A stretch of 64,000 nucleotides of DNA, taken from CAZYVU01 sp964651435 (GTDB taxonomy: Bacteria; Desulfobacterota; Syntrophorhabdia; Syntrophorhabdales; CAYQXL01). A model generated the notes under the pieces. It saw only the letters and a program-made list of their open reading frames with translations, did not search any database and was not told the origin of the DNA. The stretch lies in assembly GCA_964651435.1 (NCBI GenBank), contig CAZYVU010000012.1, positions 13,570 to 77,569 on the forward strand. Reading direction: 5' to 3'. Below are positions 40,710-49,967 of this stretch, in pieces; position 1 is the first letter of the stretch; every line of letters begins with the position of its first letter. A program made the translations under genes and the position numbers.

Positions 40710-43175
40710 TTATTGGCCGTGCGCCGCGTTGCCGCCGACGACGACGGGACCGGACGCCTCGAGCACCTTGTTGTTCATCGCATCGTAAATCGTGATCGAG
40801 AAGGTGTCGCGTATGCCCACACCGCTTGCCGATATGTCGGTGAGCGTCCACTCGGCACGGTAGCCGGGCCAGTAGTTGAGTGTGCCTGTGCCCGAGCCCT
40901 GGAGCGTGTCGAAACCGGCCCCGCCATAGTTCCGGTAGGCGGGATTATCGGTGCAGGCAACACTTGTCATATCAGTAAGGCGGAAGTTCCTCGTGATTCC
41001 GCTCGGTTTATCGTACCAGACCACGTTCAGCCAGTTTGGCTTCTTTGTGCGATCGCAATGGAGCAGGAAGCCGAAATCGATGAGCATACTTCTGTTGGGT
41101 GCCATGAAGATGCCGTAAAGCTTTCCGCCGCCGTTCATGTAACAGTTGACGCAGGGCGGTCTGGGATTGACAGTGACGGTGACGGGGCAGGAGGCTGATC
41201 CACCCGGCCCGGTGAGATCAAGGACGTAGGTAGTCGTGGAGGCCGGTGAAACGATTTTGCTTCCGCCCGGAAGTGCTACGGCGCTGCCATCAGGCGTTAT
41301 CTTCGCCGTTGTTGCGTTGCTCGTATTCCATGCGAGGGTCGATGAATCGCCCTCAAAGATTTCGCCCGGAGTTGCCGTAAAGGAGAGACATTCCGGCGGC
41401 TGATAGACCGTCACCGTGGCGGGGCAGACTGCCGTTCCTGCGGGGCCGACGACGGTAAAGGTATAGGTCGTCGTCGTCAGCGGCGCAACGAGCCCGCTTC
41501 CGTTAGCCGGCACCGATCCGATGCCCGGCGATATGTTCCAGCTTGTGCCGTTTGTTGATGTCCAGGTAAGAAGCGATGATTGGCCCCTGGGCATTGCAGT
41601 CGGATCGGCTGTCAGTGTGCAGGTGGGAGGTGCGTTGACGGTAACCGTGGCGGGACAGACGGCGGGCGTCGTCCCGGGTGCGCCCGTAACGGTCAAGGTG
41701 TAGGTCGTCGTTGAGGCTGGCGACACGGAGGTGGACCCATTCAGAGGCACGGAACCGGGCGTCGGCGTAATTGCTGCGCTGACCCCGTTTGTCGACGTCC
41801 AGGTCAATGTGGAGGAGCCGCCGGGGTTGATGGTACCGGGGTTTGCCTGGAGCGAGCACGTCGGGTTCACGTCGCGAACCTCTACGTTTGCGTGACACGT
41901 AGCCGTCCCATCAGGGCCGTAGACCGTCATGGTATAGTATGTTGTGGCCGTCGGCGATACGGAGGTGGAGCCTCCGCCGACGGGTGTCACCGACCCTACT
42001 CCGTGATCGATGACGGCGCTGGTGGCATTTGTCGATGTCCACGTCAGGGTAGATGAGCTGCCTTTATCGATTACTGTCGGATTGGCCGACAAGGTACAGC
42101 TCGGAGGGGTAATCTGCTGTTTCAGAATGAAGTTGTCGGCAAGGAGCATGGTGAGTACCGTTCTGTCGGCGACGTCGGGTTGCTCTTGAGGGTTTACGTG
42201 GTAGGCATAGCCCTCGACAAGGCCCTTACCGAAAGGCCAGTACGCGGCAGCAATGCGGTATGCCGGCGGAATGCCATAGGCATTTGAGAACATGAGCGTC
42301 CGGACGATCGTCGGCTGCAAATTCTGAACCATGGTGTAGCCTTTTACTTTTGTCCAAACACCGACCGGGTTCGGGCCGTAAAACTGGCTGAGACTTTCAC
42401 CCTTTCCCGGTTCAAGTGAATAAGGATCAACATCAATGGTAAAGGGCCAGGTAGCCTCAGTATTCGGTCCGATGGTCACAAAACCGGGAAAAGCGGCAAC
42501 CATGTCCTTCAAGGCTATGTCTGTAAACTTGATCTTGGCGCCTTCGACCTCAACCTTCGCCCGCATGTAATCAATGACGTTCTGAGGTATCTCCCACGGA
42601 TAACCTCCGAATCCCGGGCAATCGTCTATAATGAGGTCGTAGGAATCCATGATCGTGGGGTCGGCCGCTACGGTCATGTTGTAGGCCCAGTCATAGTCGA
42701 CCTTCATGGCAGTCAACTCATTCTGGATCATGCCGTAATCTATTTCCTGATTCTTAATGAGAAAGATTTTCGGCGCTGTGACGGCCCCAAGGACCATGTC
42801 CGAGGAGAAAGCCTCGGTGAGGGTCTGAACGGAGGGCATGACGCCGGGATACATGGCCTGCACGACCAGTGGAATGGCCCCCTCAACAAGGGCCGGTCCA
42901 CCGGCAAAAGAGGTGCCGCCAGGATAGAGGTTTGTCTTCATCACCGCAGGGCCCGGGGGCTGGATGATCCTGTAGTAGGTGACGCCTTGCTTGTTCAGGT
43001 TGTACAGCATGCCGAGGGCGTTTATTCTCTCGGCGAGAGGCATCTTGTCGTCGAGTGGAATGACAAGCGTGCCTACGGGAAAGGTGCGTGACTGAAGAAA
43101 GTCAATCCCCGCCTGGGCCGTACCGGCACAAAGTACGACCAGACAAAGGGCTACAACCCATATACATCGTTTCAT
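40710..43175 (-). CDS. Secreted multi-domain protein with four Ig-like repeats, paralogue 2
   Basis: 821 aa from the ATG at 43175 (AAAGGGGGA site). Signal peptide 1-22. An N-terminal domain (about 23-355) is shared with the 531-aa neighbour. Four bacterial Ig-like repeats of about 78 residues follow (358-436, 438-515, 517-592, 594-671), each with a Cys near its start, STLTWTSTN or similar, and a Cys near its end. The C-terminal domain (675-821, CVNCYMNGGGKLYG, CTDNPAY, GIRDTFSITIYD) resembles post-COAP-1 domains. No sorting signal or lipobox is seen. It may be a surface or matrix protein; ligand unknown. Confidence 0.82.
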   Translation of the reverse strand: MKRCIWVVALCLVVLCAGTAQAGIDFLQSRTFPVGTLVIPLDDKMPLAERINALGMLYNLNKQGVTYYRIIQPPGPAVMKTNLYPGGTSFAGGPALVEGAIPLVVQAMYPGVMPSVQTLTEAFSSDMVLGAVTAPKIFLIKNQEIDYGMIQNELTAMKVDYDWAYNMTVAADPTIMDSYDLIIDDCPGFGGYPWEIPQNVIDYMRAKVEVEGAKIKFTDIALKDMVAAFPGFVTIGPNTEATWPFTIDVDPYSLEPGKGESLSQFYGPNPVGVWTKVKGYTMVQNLQPTIVRTLMFSNAYGIPPAYRIAAAYWPFGKGLVEGYAYHVNPQEQPDVADRTVLTMLLADNFILKQQITPPSCTLSANPTVIDKGSSSTLTWTSTNATSAVIDHGVGSVTPVGGGSTSVSPTATTYYTMTVYGPDGTATCHANVEVRDVNPTCSLQANPGTINPGGSSTLTWTSTNGVSAAITPTPGSVPLNGSTSVSPASTTTYTLTVTGAPGTTPAVCPATVTVNAPPTCTLTADPTAMPRGQSSLLTWTSTNGTSWNISPGIGSVPANGSGLVAPLTTTTYTFTVVGPAGTAVCPATVTVYQPPECLSFTATPGEIFEGDSSTLAWNTSNATTAKITPDGSAVALPGGSKIVSPASTTTYVLDLTGPGGSASCPVTVTVNPRPPCVNCYMNGGGKLYGIFMAPNRSMLIDFGFLLHCDRTKKPNWLNVVWYDKPSGITRNFRLTDMTSVACTDNPAYRNYGGAGFDTLQGSGTGTLNYWPGYRAEWTLTDISASGVGIRDTFSITIYDAMNNKVLEASGPVVVGGNAAHGQ

Positions 43176-43290
43176 GACTGTTCCCCCTTTCAGAGCTCTT
43201 TTACATTGATTTTTACAATATCCCAAGCCAAGCCGACAGTTACATTCCTTAATTTTATCCATTGCGGCGAGTTTTGCAAGGCTTTTCTAC

Positions 43291-43354
43291 GGGCGCGAAA
43301 AAAAAGCCGTTCGTCGTAAGGGGTCCATTGGGGAAAAGGCTTTTTGTGGCGCCC
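43291..43354 (-). terminator. Possible terminator after the Crp-family gene
   Basis: On the minus strand GGGCGC and AAAAAGCC pair with GGCTTTTTTTT and GCGCCC around a loop of about 28 bases, 18 bases after the stop codon. The long loop makes this less certain. Confidence 0.4.
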
Positions 43355-43371
43355 TCTTTGCGTAATGGACG

Positions 43372-44064
43372 TCAGGAGAGAAGCCTGCCGCCTTCGGCGA
43401 GAGCCTTCATGGCCTCCCGGTCGAGAATGGCAATCTTCCGCCCCTCGATGCGCAGGAGTCCTTGACCGACCATCCTGGAGAGAATCCTTGATAAAGTCTC
43501 GGGGATGGTACCGAGGAGGCTGGCCAACTGACCCTTTGTAATGTCGAGGTCTACCGTCCCTCCGGTCGATTTCCGGCTTTCGGCGAGGTAGAGCATGAAG
43601 GCAGCAAGCCGCTGTGGCACCTCCTTCAGGGAAAGATGCTCCACAAGAACCGTAAACTGTTTGAGGCGGCGCGACAAGATGGCAAGCATGTTCATGGAGA
43701 GAGACGGGTCCTCGCGAATAAGGGAGATGAACGCCTCGCGGGGGAGAAAGAGGATCTCTGTTTCCTGCAGCGCCTCGGCGTGTGCGGGAAATGACGTGCC
43801 CTCGAAGACGGGCACCTCCCCAAAGGGCTCACCCTTCTCGATGATGTGGAGGATCTGTTCCTTCCCCTCCTGTCCCAATTTGAATACCTTGACCCGACCC
43901 TTGAGCACAACGAAGAACCCCCGGGCCGACTCACCCTCGGAGAAGATCAGCTCCCCCCGTTGGAAGCGCTTTCGGACAGCCGGCGCTGCCAGCCTCGTCC
44001 GCTGCAATTTGGGAAGCCCGCCGAAAAGAGGTATCTGATCTATCAGTTCCTCCAGTCTTGCCAA
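43372..44064 (-). CDS. Crp/Fnr-family transcriptional regulator
   Basis: 230 aa: an N-terminal cyclic-nucleotide-binding-type beta barrel (about 10-125, GEPFGEVPVFEGTSFPA), a long dimerisation helix and a C-terminal winged helix-turn-helix (KGQLASLLGTIPETLSRILSRM at about 175-196). The N-terminal Cys set of FNR is absent, so it does not carry an oxygen-sensing cluster. The effector is unknown. It is flanked by the Ig-repeat protein and, divergently, purE; targets cannot be predicted from the window. Confidence 0.9.
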   Translation of the reverse strand: MARLEELIDQIPLFGGLPKLQRTRLAAPAVRKRFQRGELIFSEGESARGFFVVLKGRVKVFKLGQEGKEQILHIIEKGEPFGEVPVFEGTSFPAHAEALQETEILFLPREAFISLIREDPSLSMNMLAILSRRLKQFTVLVEHLSLKEVPQRLAAFMLYLAESRKSTGGTVDLDITKGQLASLLGTIPETLSRILSRMVGQGLLRIEGRKIAILDREAMKALAEGGRLLS

Positions 44065-44370
44065 CTATGTCCCCTCCATGGCTGCAAGCCAATGTCAATC
44101 TAAATGGTCCCCCGCAGCGTGCCGCGGGGGAGGCTCAGGTCCCCGTGGACCACGCCGTTCATTCTATCCCGCTTTTCCATCTTTGTGCAATGCGCGTCTT
44201 CGGTGCCGACACTATCGTCCCTCTCGACCCTGAAGCCTCGAACTGTCGCCGCGGTCCATACCGTGCCGGATCGCGGTCATGCTCAGGGGATAAAGTTCCC
44301 GTGGCAATGGCCGGCTCTTTTGTGTATGATAATGGCCTATCCCATACCCTTGCGCCTAAGGAGGATTTAC
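44065..44370. other. Intergenic region between the Crp-family gene and purE
   Basis: 306 bases with no convincing gene. It holds a 7-bp inverted repeat (CCCCCGC at 44109-44115, GCGGGGG at 44124-44130) about 45 bases upstream of the regulator start, which could be an operator or leader hairpin. A weak promoter-like pair lies before purE (TGGCAA 44302-44307, TATGAT 44325-44330, spacer 17), and a good AAGGAGG ribosome site is at 44358-44364. Confidence 0.4.
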
Positions 44371-44871
44371 ATGCCCGCGCCCCGCATCCTCATCCTTTTG
44401 GGAAGCGACTCCGACCTCCCTTCCATGGAGAAGGGCCTCAGGTTTCTCCGGGACCAGAGCGTTGACTTTGTTGTCGACATCTCGTCGGCACACCGGAACC
44501 CCGAGAAAACGGTGGAGTATGCCAGAACCGCCCGCGACAGGGGGTTTGAGGTCATCATCGCCATGGCGGGCATGGCCGCCCATCTGCCTGGGATCATAGC
44601 CGCCCACACGACGCTGCCGGTCATCGGTGTACCCGGTGGGGGAGGCCCTTTGCGGGGCGTAGATGCCCTGCTCTCCATTGTCCAGATGCCGCCGGGGGTC
44701 CCTGTTGCCGCTGTGGGCATCGATGCGGCGAAGAATGCGGCAATCCTGGCCTGCCAGATACTTTCCATTAAGGATCAACGGCTGCGGCAGGTTGTGGAGA
44801 AGCTGAAGGCGGACCTCAGGGAGGAGAACGAGGAGAAGTCTCGGAACCTAAACGGCGGGCCGACGGATTGA
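44371..44871 (+). CDS. purE: N5-carboxyaminoimidazole ribonucleotide mutase
   Basis: 166 aa, the size of class I PurE. GSDSDLPSMEKG near the N-terminus and SAHRNPEKTVEYA are the phosphate- and carboxylate-binding segments. It makes CAIR in purine synthesis. The ATG at 44371 has AAGGAGG seven bases before it; longer upstream readings have no PurE similarity. No purK is visible, so the partner gene must be elsewhere. Confidence 0.93.
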   Translation: MPAPRILILLGSDSDLPSMEKGLRFLRDQSVDFVVDISSAHRNPEKTVEYARTARDRGFEVIIAMAGMAAHLPGIIAAHTTLPVIGVPGGGGPLRGVDALLSIVQMPPGVPVAAVGIDAAKNAAILACQILSIKDQRLRQVVEKLKADLREENEEKSRNLNGGPTD

Positions 44872-44902
44872 CAACAAAAAACCCTTCTGGTACTTTTTTA
44901 CG

Positions 44903-45883
44903 GTGCTGAACGCCATAACCGATATTGAAGGCATCAAGATCGGCCACGCTTCCGACGTGGTCGGATACACGGGCTGCACTGTAATCCTCGTGGAGAACGG
45001 TGCCGTTTGCGGCCTCGATGTCAGGGGCAGCGCTTCGGGCACCCGTCAGGTAGACGCGCTCAACCTCAGCCATATCGTAGAGGAGGTCCATGCCGTTCTT
45101 CTTTCGGGGGGGAGTTCTTTCGGCCTCGATGCAGCCACCGGTGTGGTGCGCTATTTAGAGGAGAGGAACGTCGGTTTCGATGTTGGTCTAGCAAGGATCC
45201 CCATAGTTCCGACAGCCGTCATTTTCGACCTGTTTTTCGGTAACCCAAGGACGCGTCCAACGCCGGACATGGGATACGAGGCATGTTGCAACGCCTCCGA
45301 GTCCGTTGCGGAAGGAAGTGTCGGCGCCGGTACGGGGGCAACGGTAGGAAAGCTGTTCGAGCTCTCCAGGGCCATGAAGGGCGGCGTCGGAACGAGCAGT
45401 ATCGTCCTGCCCGACGGGCTCGCCGTCGGTGCCCTTGCCGTCGTCAATGCCTTTGGAGACATTCTGGACAATTTTACCGGACGAATCATTGCGGGTCTCC
45501 GTTCGGCCGATGACAGCCTCGACTTTGCCAATACGGTCACCTGCCTCAAGCAGGGTTATAGAAAGAAGCAGTTCGGCATGGTCAACACGACGTTGGCCGT
45601 CGTGGCCACCAACGCGCGGTTCAACAAGCGGGAGGTCACCAAGGTGGCACAGATGGCCCAGGGCGGCCTCGTCAAGACCATCAGCCCTGTTCATACGACT
45701 TTTGATGGCGACCTCGTTTTTGCCCTTGCCACGGGCAAGTATGAGGCAGACGTGAATAATGTGGGCGTTCTTGGTGAGTTTGTCGTAGCAGAGGCGATCA
45801 AGAGGGCGGTGAAGAAGGCGGACGGTTTTGGCATTATCCCCGCTTTCCGCGACTTCAGCAGGGGCTGGAAGACGAGCCGCTGA
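44903..45883 (+). CDS. P1 (DmpA)-family peptidase
   Basis: 326 aa from a GTG at 44903. The segments SGGSSFGLDAATGV, GAGTGATVGK and GGVGTSSIVLPDG match the P1/DmpA family of self-cleaving N-terminal nucleophile aminopeptidases. The Thr/Ser run at about 164-166 lies where the nucleophile is expected. These enzymes remove N-terminal residues or act on amides. It follows purE by 31 bases and is probably cotranscribed, although no functional link is apparent. Confidence 0.82.
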   Translation: MLNAITDIEGIKIGHASDVVGYTGCTVILVENGAVCGLDVRGSASGTRQVDALNLSHIVEEVHAVLLSGGSSFGLDAATGVVRYLEERNVGFDVGLARIPIVPTAVIFDLFFGNPRTRPTPDMGYEACCNASESVAEGSVGAGTGATVGKLFELSRAMKGGVGTSSIVLPDGLAVGALAVVNAFGDILDNFTGRIIAGLRSADDSLDFANTVTCLKQGYRKKQFGMVNTTLAVVATNARFNKREVTKVAQMAQGGLVKTISPVHTTFDGDLVFALATGKYEADVNNVGVLGEFVVAEAIKRAVKKADGFGIIPAFRDFSRGWKTSR

Positions 45884-45939
45884 CGCATGCCGACGGCATA
45901 CCCGTCACGGTTACCATCGGAAAAGGAGTCTATAAGGTT

Positions 45940-46707
45940 ATGGTGAAAAGAGCAGAGGGGCCGGAAGGATTTCGGAAGGTGGCATCTCTGATGCAGGAGA
46001 AGGGAAGGGTTGTTGCCTTCACGGGCGCGGGCATATCAGTGGAGAGCGGCATTCCCGCCTTCCGGGGCGGACAGGGGCTGTGGGAAAAGTACGATCCGAT
46101 GGAGTATGCCCACATAAGCAGCTTTAACAGAAACCCGGAGAAGGTATGGGTGATGCTGAGGGAGATGTCGGCCCTCATTTTCGATGCCCGGCCAAATGCG
46201 GCCCATACGGCCCTTGGAGGGCTGGAGCAAAGGGGCCTCCTGAAATCGGTCATTACCCAGAACATCGACGGCCTCCACCATATTGCGGGGAATAGCGACG
46301 TCATCGAATACCACGGGAACCATCGCTCCCTGGTGTGCCTTGGCTGCTCCACCCGTGTGCCTTTGTCTGCCGAGGCGATCTCGGCGCACCCCTACCCGCG
46401 ATGCGAACGATGCGGCCGGGCCCTGAAGCCGGACGTGGTCTTTTTCGGCGAAGGCATCCCGATGATGGAGATGGTGCGGGCAAGCGAGGCCGCCAGCACG
46501 TGCAACGTGATGGTCATTATCGGCACCTCCGGCGTCGTCTATCCTGCCGCGGAGATGCCCTATGTGGCAAAATCGAACGGCGCCGCCATCGTCGAAATCA
46601 ACGTGTCCCCGACCCCCTTCACCGAGTCCATATCAGATTATTATTTCGAAGGCTCGGCGGCCCAGGTCCTGCCCGAAATCCTGGCGTACCTGGACGGACC
46701 ACATTGA
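45940..46707 (+). CDS. cobB: NAD-dependent protein deacylase (Sir2 family)
   Basis: 255 aa. GAGISVESGIPAFRG (NAD site), TQNIDGLHH and the catalytic His in EYHGNH are typical, and two CxxC pairs (CLGC, CERC) form the structural zinc site. It removes acyl groups from lysines using NAD. In anaerobes that make acyl-CoA intermediates such enzymes reverse chemical acylation; that is inference. The stop overlaps the next start (TGATG). Confidence 0.93.
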   Translation: MVKRAEGPEGFRKVASLMQEKGRVVAFTGAGISVESGIPAFRGGQGLWEKYDPMEYAHISSFNRNPEKVWVMLREMSALIFDARPNAAHTALGGLEQRGLLKSVITQNIDGLHHIAGNSDVIEYHGNHRSLVCLGCSTRVPLSAEAISAHPYPRCERCGRALKPDVVFFGEGIPMMEMVRASEAASTCNVMVIIGTSGVVYPAAEMPYVAKSNGAAIVEINVSPTPFTESISDYYFEGSAAQVLPEILAYLDGPH

Positions 46708-47822
46708 TGCGCTCCAGCCACACCTCCGAACCTCCGAACGTTTTGGTCGAACGCCTCTATTGCATTATCATGGCCGGCGGAAGGGGCGAGCGTTTCTGGC
46801 CCCTGAGCACGGACAGGGCGCCCAAGCCTTTTGTGAGGCTTGGCGGCGACCTGACGATGATTCAGCAGACCGTCCGCCGGGCCCTTAGGCTGGTGCCGAA
46901 GGAGCACATACTCATAGTCCTGGCCCGGGAGCACGAGGCCGTTGCCAGGAAGCAACTGCCTGAACTGGGTGACGACAACTTTCTCGTTGAGCCTATGGGC
47001 AGGGACACGGCACCGTGCATAGCCTTCGCATCGTCGGTTATCCGGCGCCGGGGCGGTGACGCAGTTGCCGTGGTGATGCCTGCCGATCACTACATTCCTG
47101 ACGAGGACGCTTTCGCCGAGACGATTCGCGGAGCCGCTTTGTGGGCCGCCGACCATCCGCACTTGGTCACCGTAGGCATTGGGCCGACGAGACCGGAGAC
47201 GGGATACGGATATATCAACGTGGCGGAGACATTGGGAGGTGGCGGCGACAGCGGCATGCCCTGTTACAAGGTAGCCAGGTTTGTGGAGAAGCCGGACCGG
47301 CCTACAGCCGTGGAGTACCTGCAGGACGGGCGGTACTTCTGGAATGCCGGCATCTTTGTCTGGCGTGTCTCTGTGGTCCTCGAGGGCGTAAAGGCCCACA
47401 TGCCGGAGCTTCACGATGCCCTTGCCATAGCCGTGGAGGCGTGGGGTCGCGGTGATGAGGGCCGCTTCGAAGAGGCATACAAGGGGCTGCCGAGGCAGTC
47501 AATAGATTACGGACTTATGGAAAAGGCCGACAACATCGTCATGGTCCCCGCGCGGTTCCTGTGGGACGACGTAGGGACCTGGACGTCACTGGGCAGGGTC
47601 GCGGAAGGCGACGAGAACGGAAACCGGGTGTTTGGCGAAGCGATCTGCCGGGAAACCCGTAACTCCATCATATATGACGACGGCGTGGGCGTCGCAGTTC
47701 TCGGCATGGATGACGTCGTGGTAATCGCGACGGCGAGCGGGGTGCTCGTGTGCCATGCAGATAAGGCCCAGGAGGTCCGTGAAGTAGCTCGCTTGGCCAT
47801 GGCAAAGAAAAGCAACCGATGA
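46707..47822 (+). CDS. Mannose-1-phosphate guanylyltransferase
   Basis: 371 aa. The nucleotidyltransferase motif IMAGGRGERFWPLS is near residue 21, with PKPFVRLGG, VMPADHYI, GYGYI and FVEKPDRPTA, all as in ManC-type GDP-mannose pyrophosphorylases. It lacks the C-terminal isomerase domain of bifunctional enzymes; a cupin of that type is encoded separately at 35.4 kb. It would provide GDP-mannose for surface polysaccharide. It overlaps the upstream deacylase and the downstream ComM gene. Confidence 0.93.
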   Translation: MRSSHTSEPPNVLVERLYCIIMAGGRGERFWPLSTDRAPKPFVRLGGDLTMIQQTVRRALRLVPKEHILIVLAREHEAVARKQLPELGDDNFLVEPMGRDTAPCIAFASSVIRRRGGDAVAVVMPADHYIPDEDAFAETIRGAALWAADHPHLVTVGIGPTRPETGYGYINVAETLGGGGDSGMPCYKVARFVEKPDRPTAVEYLQDGRYFWNAGIFVWRVSVVLEGVKAHMPELHDALAIAVEAWGRGDEGRFEEAYKGLPRQSIDYGLMEKADNIVMVPARFLWDDVGTWTSLGRVAEGDENGNRVFGEAICRETRNSIIYDDGVGVAVLGMDDVVVIATASGVLVCHADKAQEVREVARLAMAKKSNR

Positions 47823-49351
47823 TCGCAACAGTCCGCACGGCCACCCTTTACGGAATCGACGGTATTCCCGTGGATGTGGAGGTGGACATTTCACACGGTT
47901 TGCCCTCCTTCAGCATTGTCGGTCTTCCGGAGACGTCAGTAAAGGAGAGCAAGGACAGGGTGAGGTCGGCCATCAAGAATGCCGGTTTCGAGTTTCCCAG
48001 TGATAGAATAACAATAAACCTTGCCCCTGCCGACGTGCGCAAGGAGGGCTCATCCTTTGACCTGCCCATAGCCGTCGGCATCCTCGCGGCAATGGGGGTC
48101 GTGAAAGCGGAATCGGTGTCCGATTGCCTCATTGCCGGCGAGCTGTCGCTCGACGGTAGCCTGAAGGCCGTTCGGGGTGTCCTCCCCATTGCCCTTCAGG
48201 CAAGAAAGGACGGCATGGAGGTGGTGATCGTGCCCGGTGAAAACGGGAACGAGGCTGCCGTGGTGCCGGGGATCACGGTGTACGGTTCATCGCACCTCCT
48301 CGAGATCGTGCACTACCTGAGAAACGAAGGGCTTTTGGTCCATTTTACCCAACCCTCCGGATCGTCAGGGGATGGTCAGGCCGACGAGGGGCCCGACTTC
48401 TCCGACATAAAGGGCCATGCCCGGGCAAAGCGGGCTATCGAGATCGCGGCCGCCGGGGGGCACAACATATTGATGATAGGGCCGCCCGGATCGGGCAAGA
48501 CCATGCTTGCCCGCCGTATTCCAACCGTTCTTCCGCCTCTCGGATATGAAGAAGCCATTGAGACGACGAAGATCCACAGCATCGCAGGACTCCTGAACGG
48601 AGGCAGCGGTCTCGTCGCCGAAAGACCTTTCAGGGCGCCCCACCACACCATTTCGGACGCGGGCCTCATCGGTGGGGGCCACGTGCCGAAGCCGGGCGAG
48701 GTGAGCCTCTCCCACAACGGGGTCCTTTTTCTTGATGAGTTCCCCGAGTATCGAAGAAATGTGCTCGATGCCATGAGGCAGCCCCTCGAGGACGGTTTCG
48801 TCACCATTTCCCGGGTCAATCATGCGATCACCTTCCCGGCCCGTTTTATGCTCATCGCTGCCATGAACCCCTGCCCCTGCGGCTACTGGGGCGATTCACG
48901 GCGGTCCTGCATATGCACGGGCACCCAGATCCGGCGTTACCGGTCACGGATTTCCGGACCCCTTCTGGACCGTATCGACATCCACATCGAGGTGCCTCCC
49001 GTCACGATGAGGGAGCTTGCTGTGGACAGAGAGGAGGAGCCGTCGGTCGCCATTCGGGACAGGGTGGTTGGGGCTCGCCGGATTCAGGAGAAGAGGTTCG
49101 AGGGCAGAAGGGTCTATGCAAACAGCCAGATGCCTGCGCGGTTGATAAAGAAGTACTGCGTTCTGGAGGCGGTGGCGGAGGGCATGCTGGAACAGGCAGC
49201 GGAGAAATTCGGCCTTTCGCCGCGGGCCTATCACCGCATCCTGAAGGTTGCACGGACCATCGCCGATATGGAAGGATTGGACCGCATAACAGAGGCGCAC
49301 ATTGCCGAAGCCATTCAATACCGATCCCTTGACAAGCGAACCATAGGCTGA
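47819..49351 (+). CDS. comM: YifB/ComM family Mg-chelatase-like AAA+ ATPase
   Basis: 510 aa: an N-terminal Lon-protease-like fold domain, an AAA+ core with Walker A GPPGSGKTML and Walker B-like LFLDEFPEY, and a C-terminal lid domain with CPCGYWGD and CICTGTQIRRY. In Vibrio, ComM is a branch-migration helicase that helps natural transformation; many non-competent bacteria have it too. The ATG overlaps the preceding stop (ATGA). Confidence 0.93.
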   Translation: MIATVRTATLYGIDGIPVDVEVDISHGLPSFSIVGLPETSVKESKDRVRSAIKNAGFEFPSDRITINLAPADVRKEGSSFDLPIAVGILAAMGVVKAESVSDCLIAGELSLDGSLKAVRGVLPIALQARKDGMEVVIVPGENGNEAAVVPGITVYGSSHLLEIVHYLRNEGLLVHFTQPSGSSGDGQADEGPDFSDIKGHARAKRAIEIAAAGGHNILMIGPPGSGKTMLARRIPTVLPPLGYEEAIETTKIHSIAGLLNGGSGLVAERPFRAPHHTISDAGLIGGGHVPKPGEVSLSHNGVLFLDEFPEYRRNVLDAMRQPLEDGFVTISRVNHAITFPARFMLIAAMNPCPCGYWGDSRRSCICTGTQIRRYRSRISGPLLDRIDIHIEVPPVTMRELAVDREEEPSVAIRDRVVGARRIQEKRFEGRRVYANSQMPARLIKKYCVLEAVAEGMLEQAAEKFGLSPRAYHRILKVARTIADMEGLDRITEAHIAEAIQYRSLDKRTIG

Positions 49352-49371
49352 AGACCTTTCTGAAAATTTTC

Positions 49372-49399
49372 TTGACAAAAATTTGAGGGCGATTACTAT
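49372..49399 (+). promoter_or_regulatory. Sigma-70 promoter for the nuoEFG-nfn operon
   Basis: A perfect TTGACA (49372-49377), a 16-base spacer and TACTAT (49394-49399) lie about 120 bases before nuoE. The leader also contains the palindrome AACCGGTT. Confidence 0.55.
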
Positions 49400-49517
49400 C
49401 TCTTTGTAAGGACCTCTTAGACCGAAACCGGTTGAGATCTGAGGTGCTCAGGAAGTCGGCAGGCCACGCAGTAATGGCGGTTTACGGTGAAGGTAAAGGG
49501 ACTGCAAGGGGGTCCAC

Positions 49518-49967
49518 ATGCCGGATAAGATCCAATCAATCCTCAGAGAATACGGGCGGGAGAGGGACGAGCTGATACCCATACTGCAGGGCGTACAGCG
49601 TCGATACGGGTATATCGGTCCGTTGGCCGTCCGGTCTATCGCGCAGCATCTTCGCATAACCGAAAACCAGATCTACGGCGTTTCGTCGTTTTACGCGCAG
49701 TTCCGCTTTACCCCGCCCGGGCGGCACTCCATACGGGTCTGCCTGGGAACGGCGTGCCACGTGAGGGGAGGGGCCACGCTGCTCGAAATGATCGAGCGGA
49801 GCCTTGGCATCGGTTGCGGGGAAACGACACCGGACGGGCGATTCGACGTCGAAAGGGTCGCCTGCCTGGGATGCTGCGCCCTTTCGCCCGTGGTGCAGAT
49901 TGACGGCGAAATCTTCAGCAGGGTCACTGTAAACAAATTGACGGAGCTACTGAAGGGCTATGAATAA
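49518..49967 (+). CDS. nuoE: NuoE-like [2Fe-2S] subunit (third set)
   Basis: 149 aa, NuoE fold with intact ligands in CLGTAC and CLGCC. It resembles HydC but belongs to a set with neither hydrogenase nor formate dehydrogenase beside it. It overlaps nuoF by eight bases, so the two are made together. Electrons would pass between the NuoF flavin and the NuoG-like protein. Confidence 0.92.
   Translation: MPDKIQSILREYGRERDELIPILQGVQRRYGYIGPLAVRSIAQHLRITENQIYGVSSFYAQFRFTPPGRHSIRVCLGTACHVRGGATLLEMIERSLGIGCGETTPDGRFDVERVACLGCCALSPVVQIDGEIFSRVTVNKLTELLKGYE

Noticed and set aside
41163..42104. Possible CRISPR or DNA repeat array
   Set aside because: The periodicity of about 230-240 bases comes from Ig-like protein repeats. 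The DNA copies are diverged and keep the reading frame, with no short direct repeats or spacers.
43176..43260. Possible sigma-54 promoter (TGGCTTGGGATATTGT) before the Ig-repeat gene
   Set aside because: The distance between the TGG and TTG elements is one base too long for the -24/-12 consensus, and the -12 element lacks the GC.
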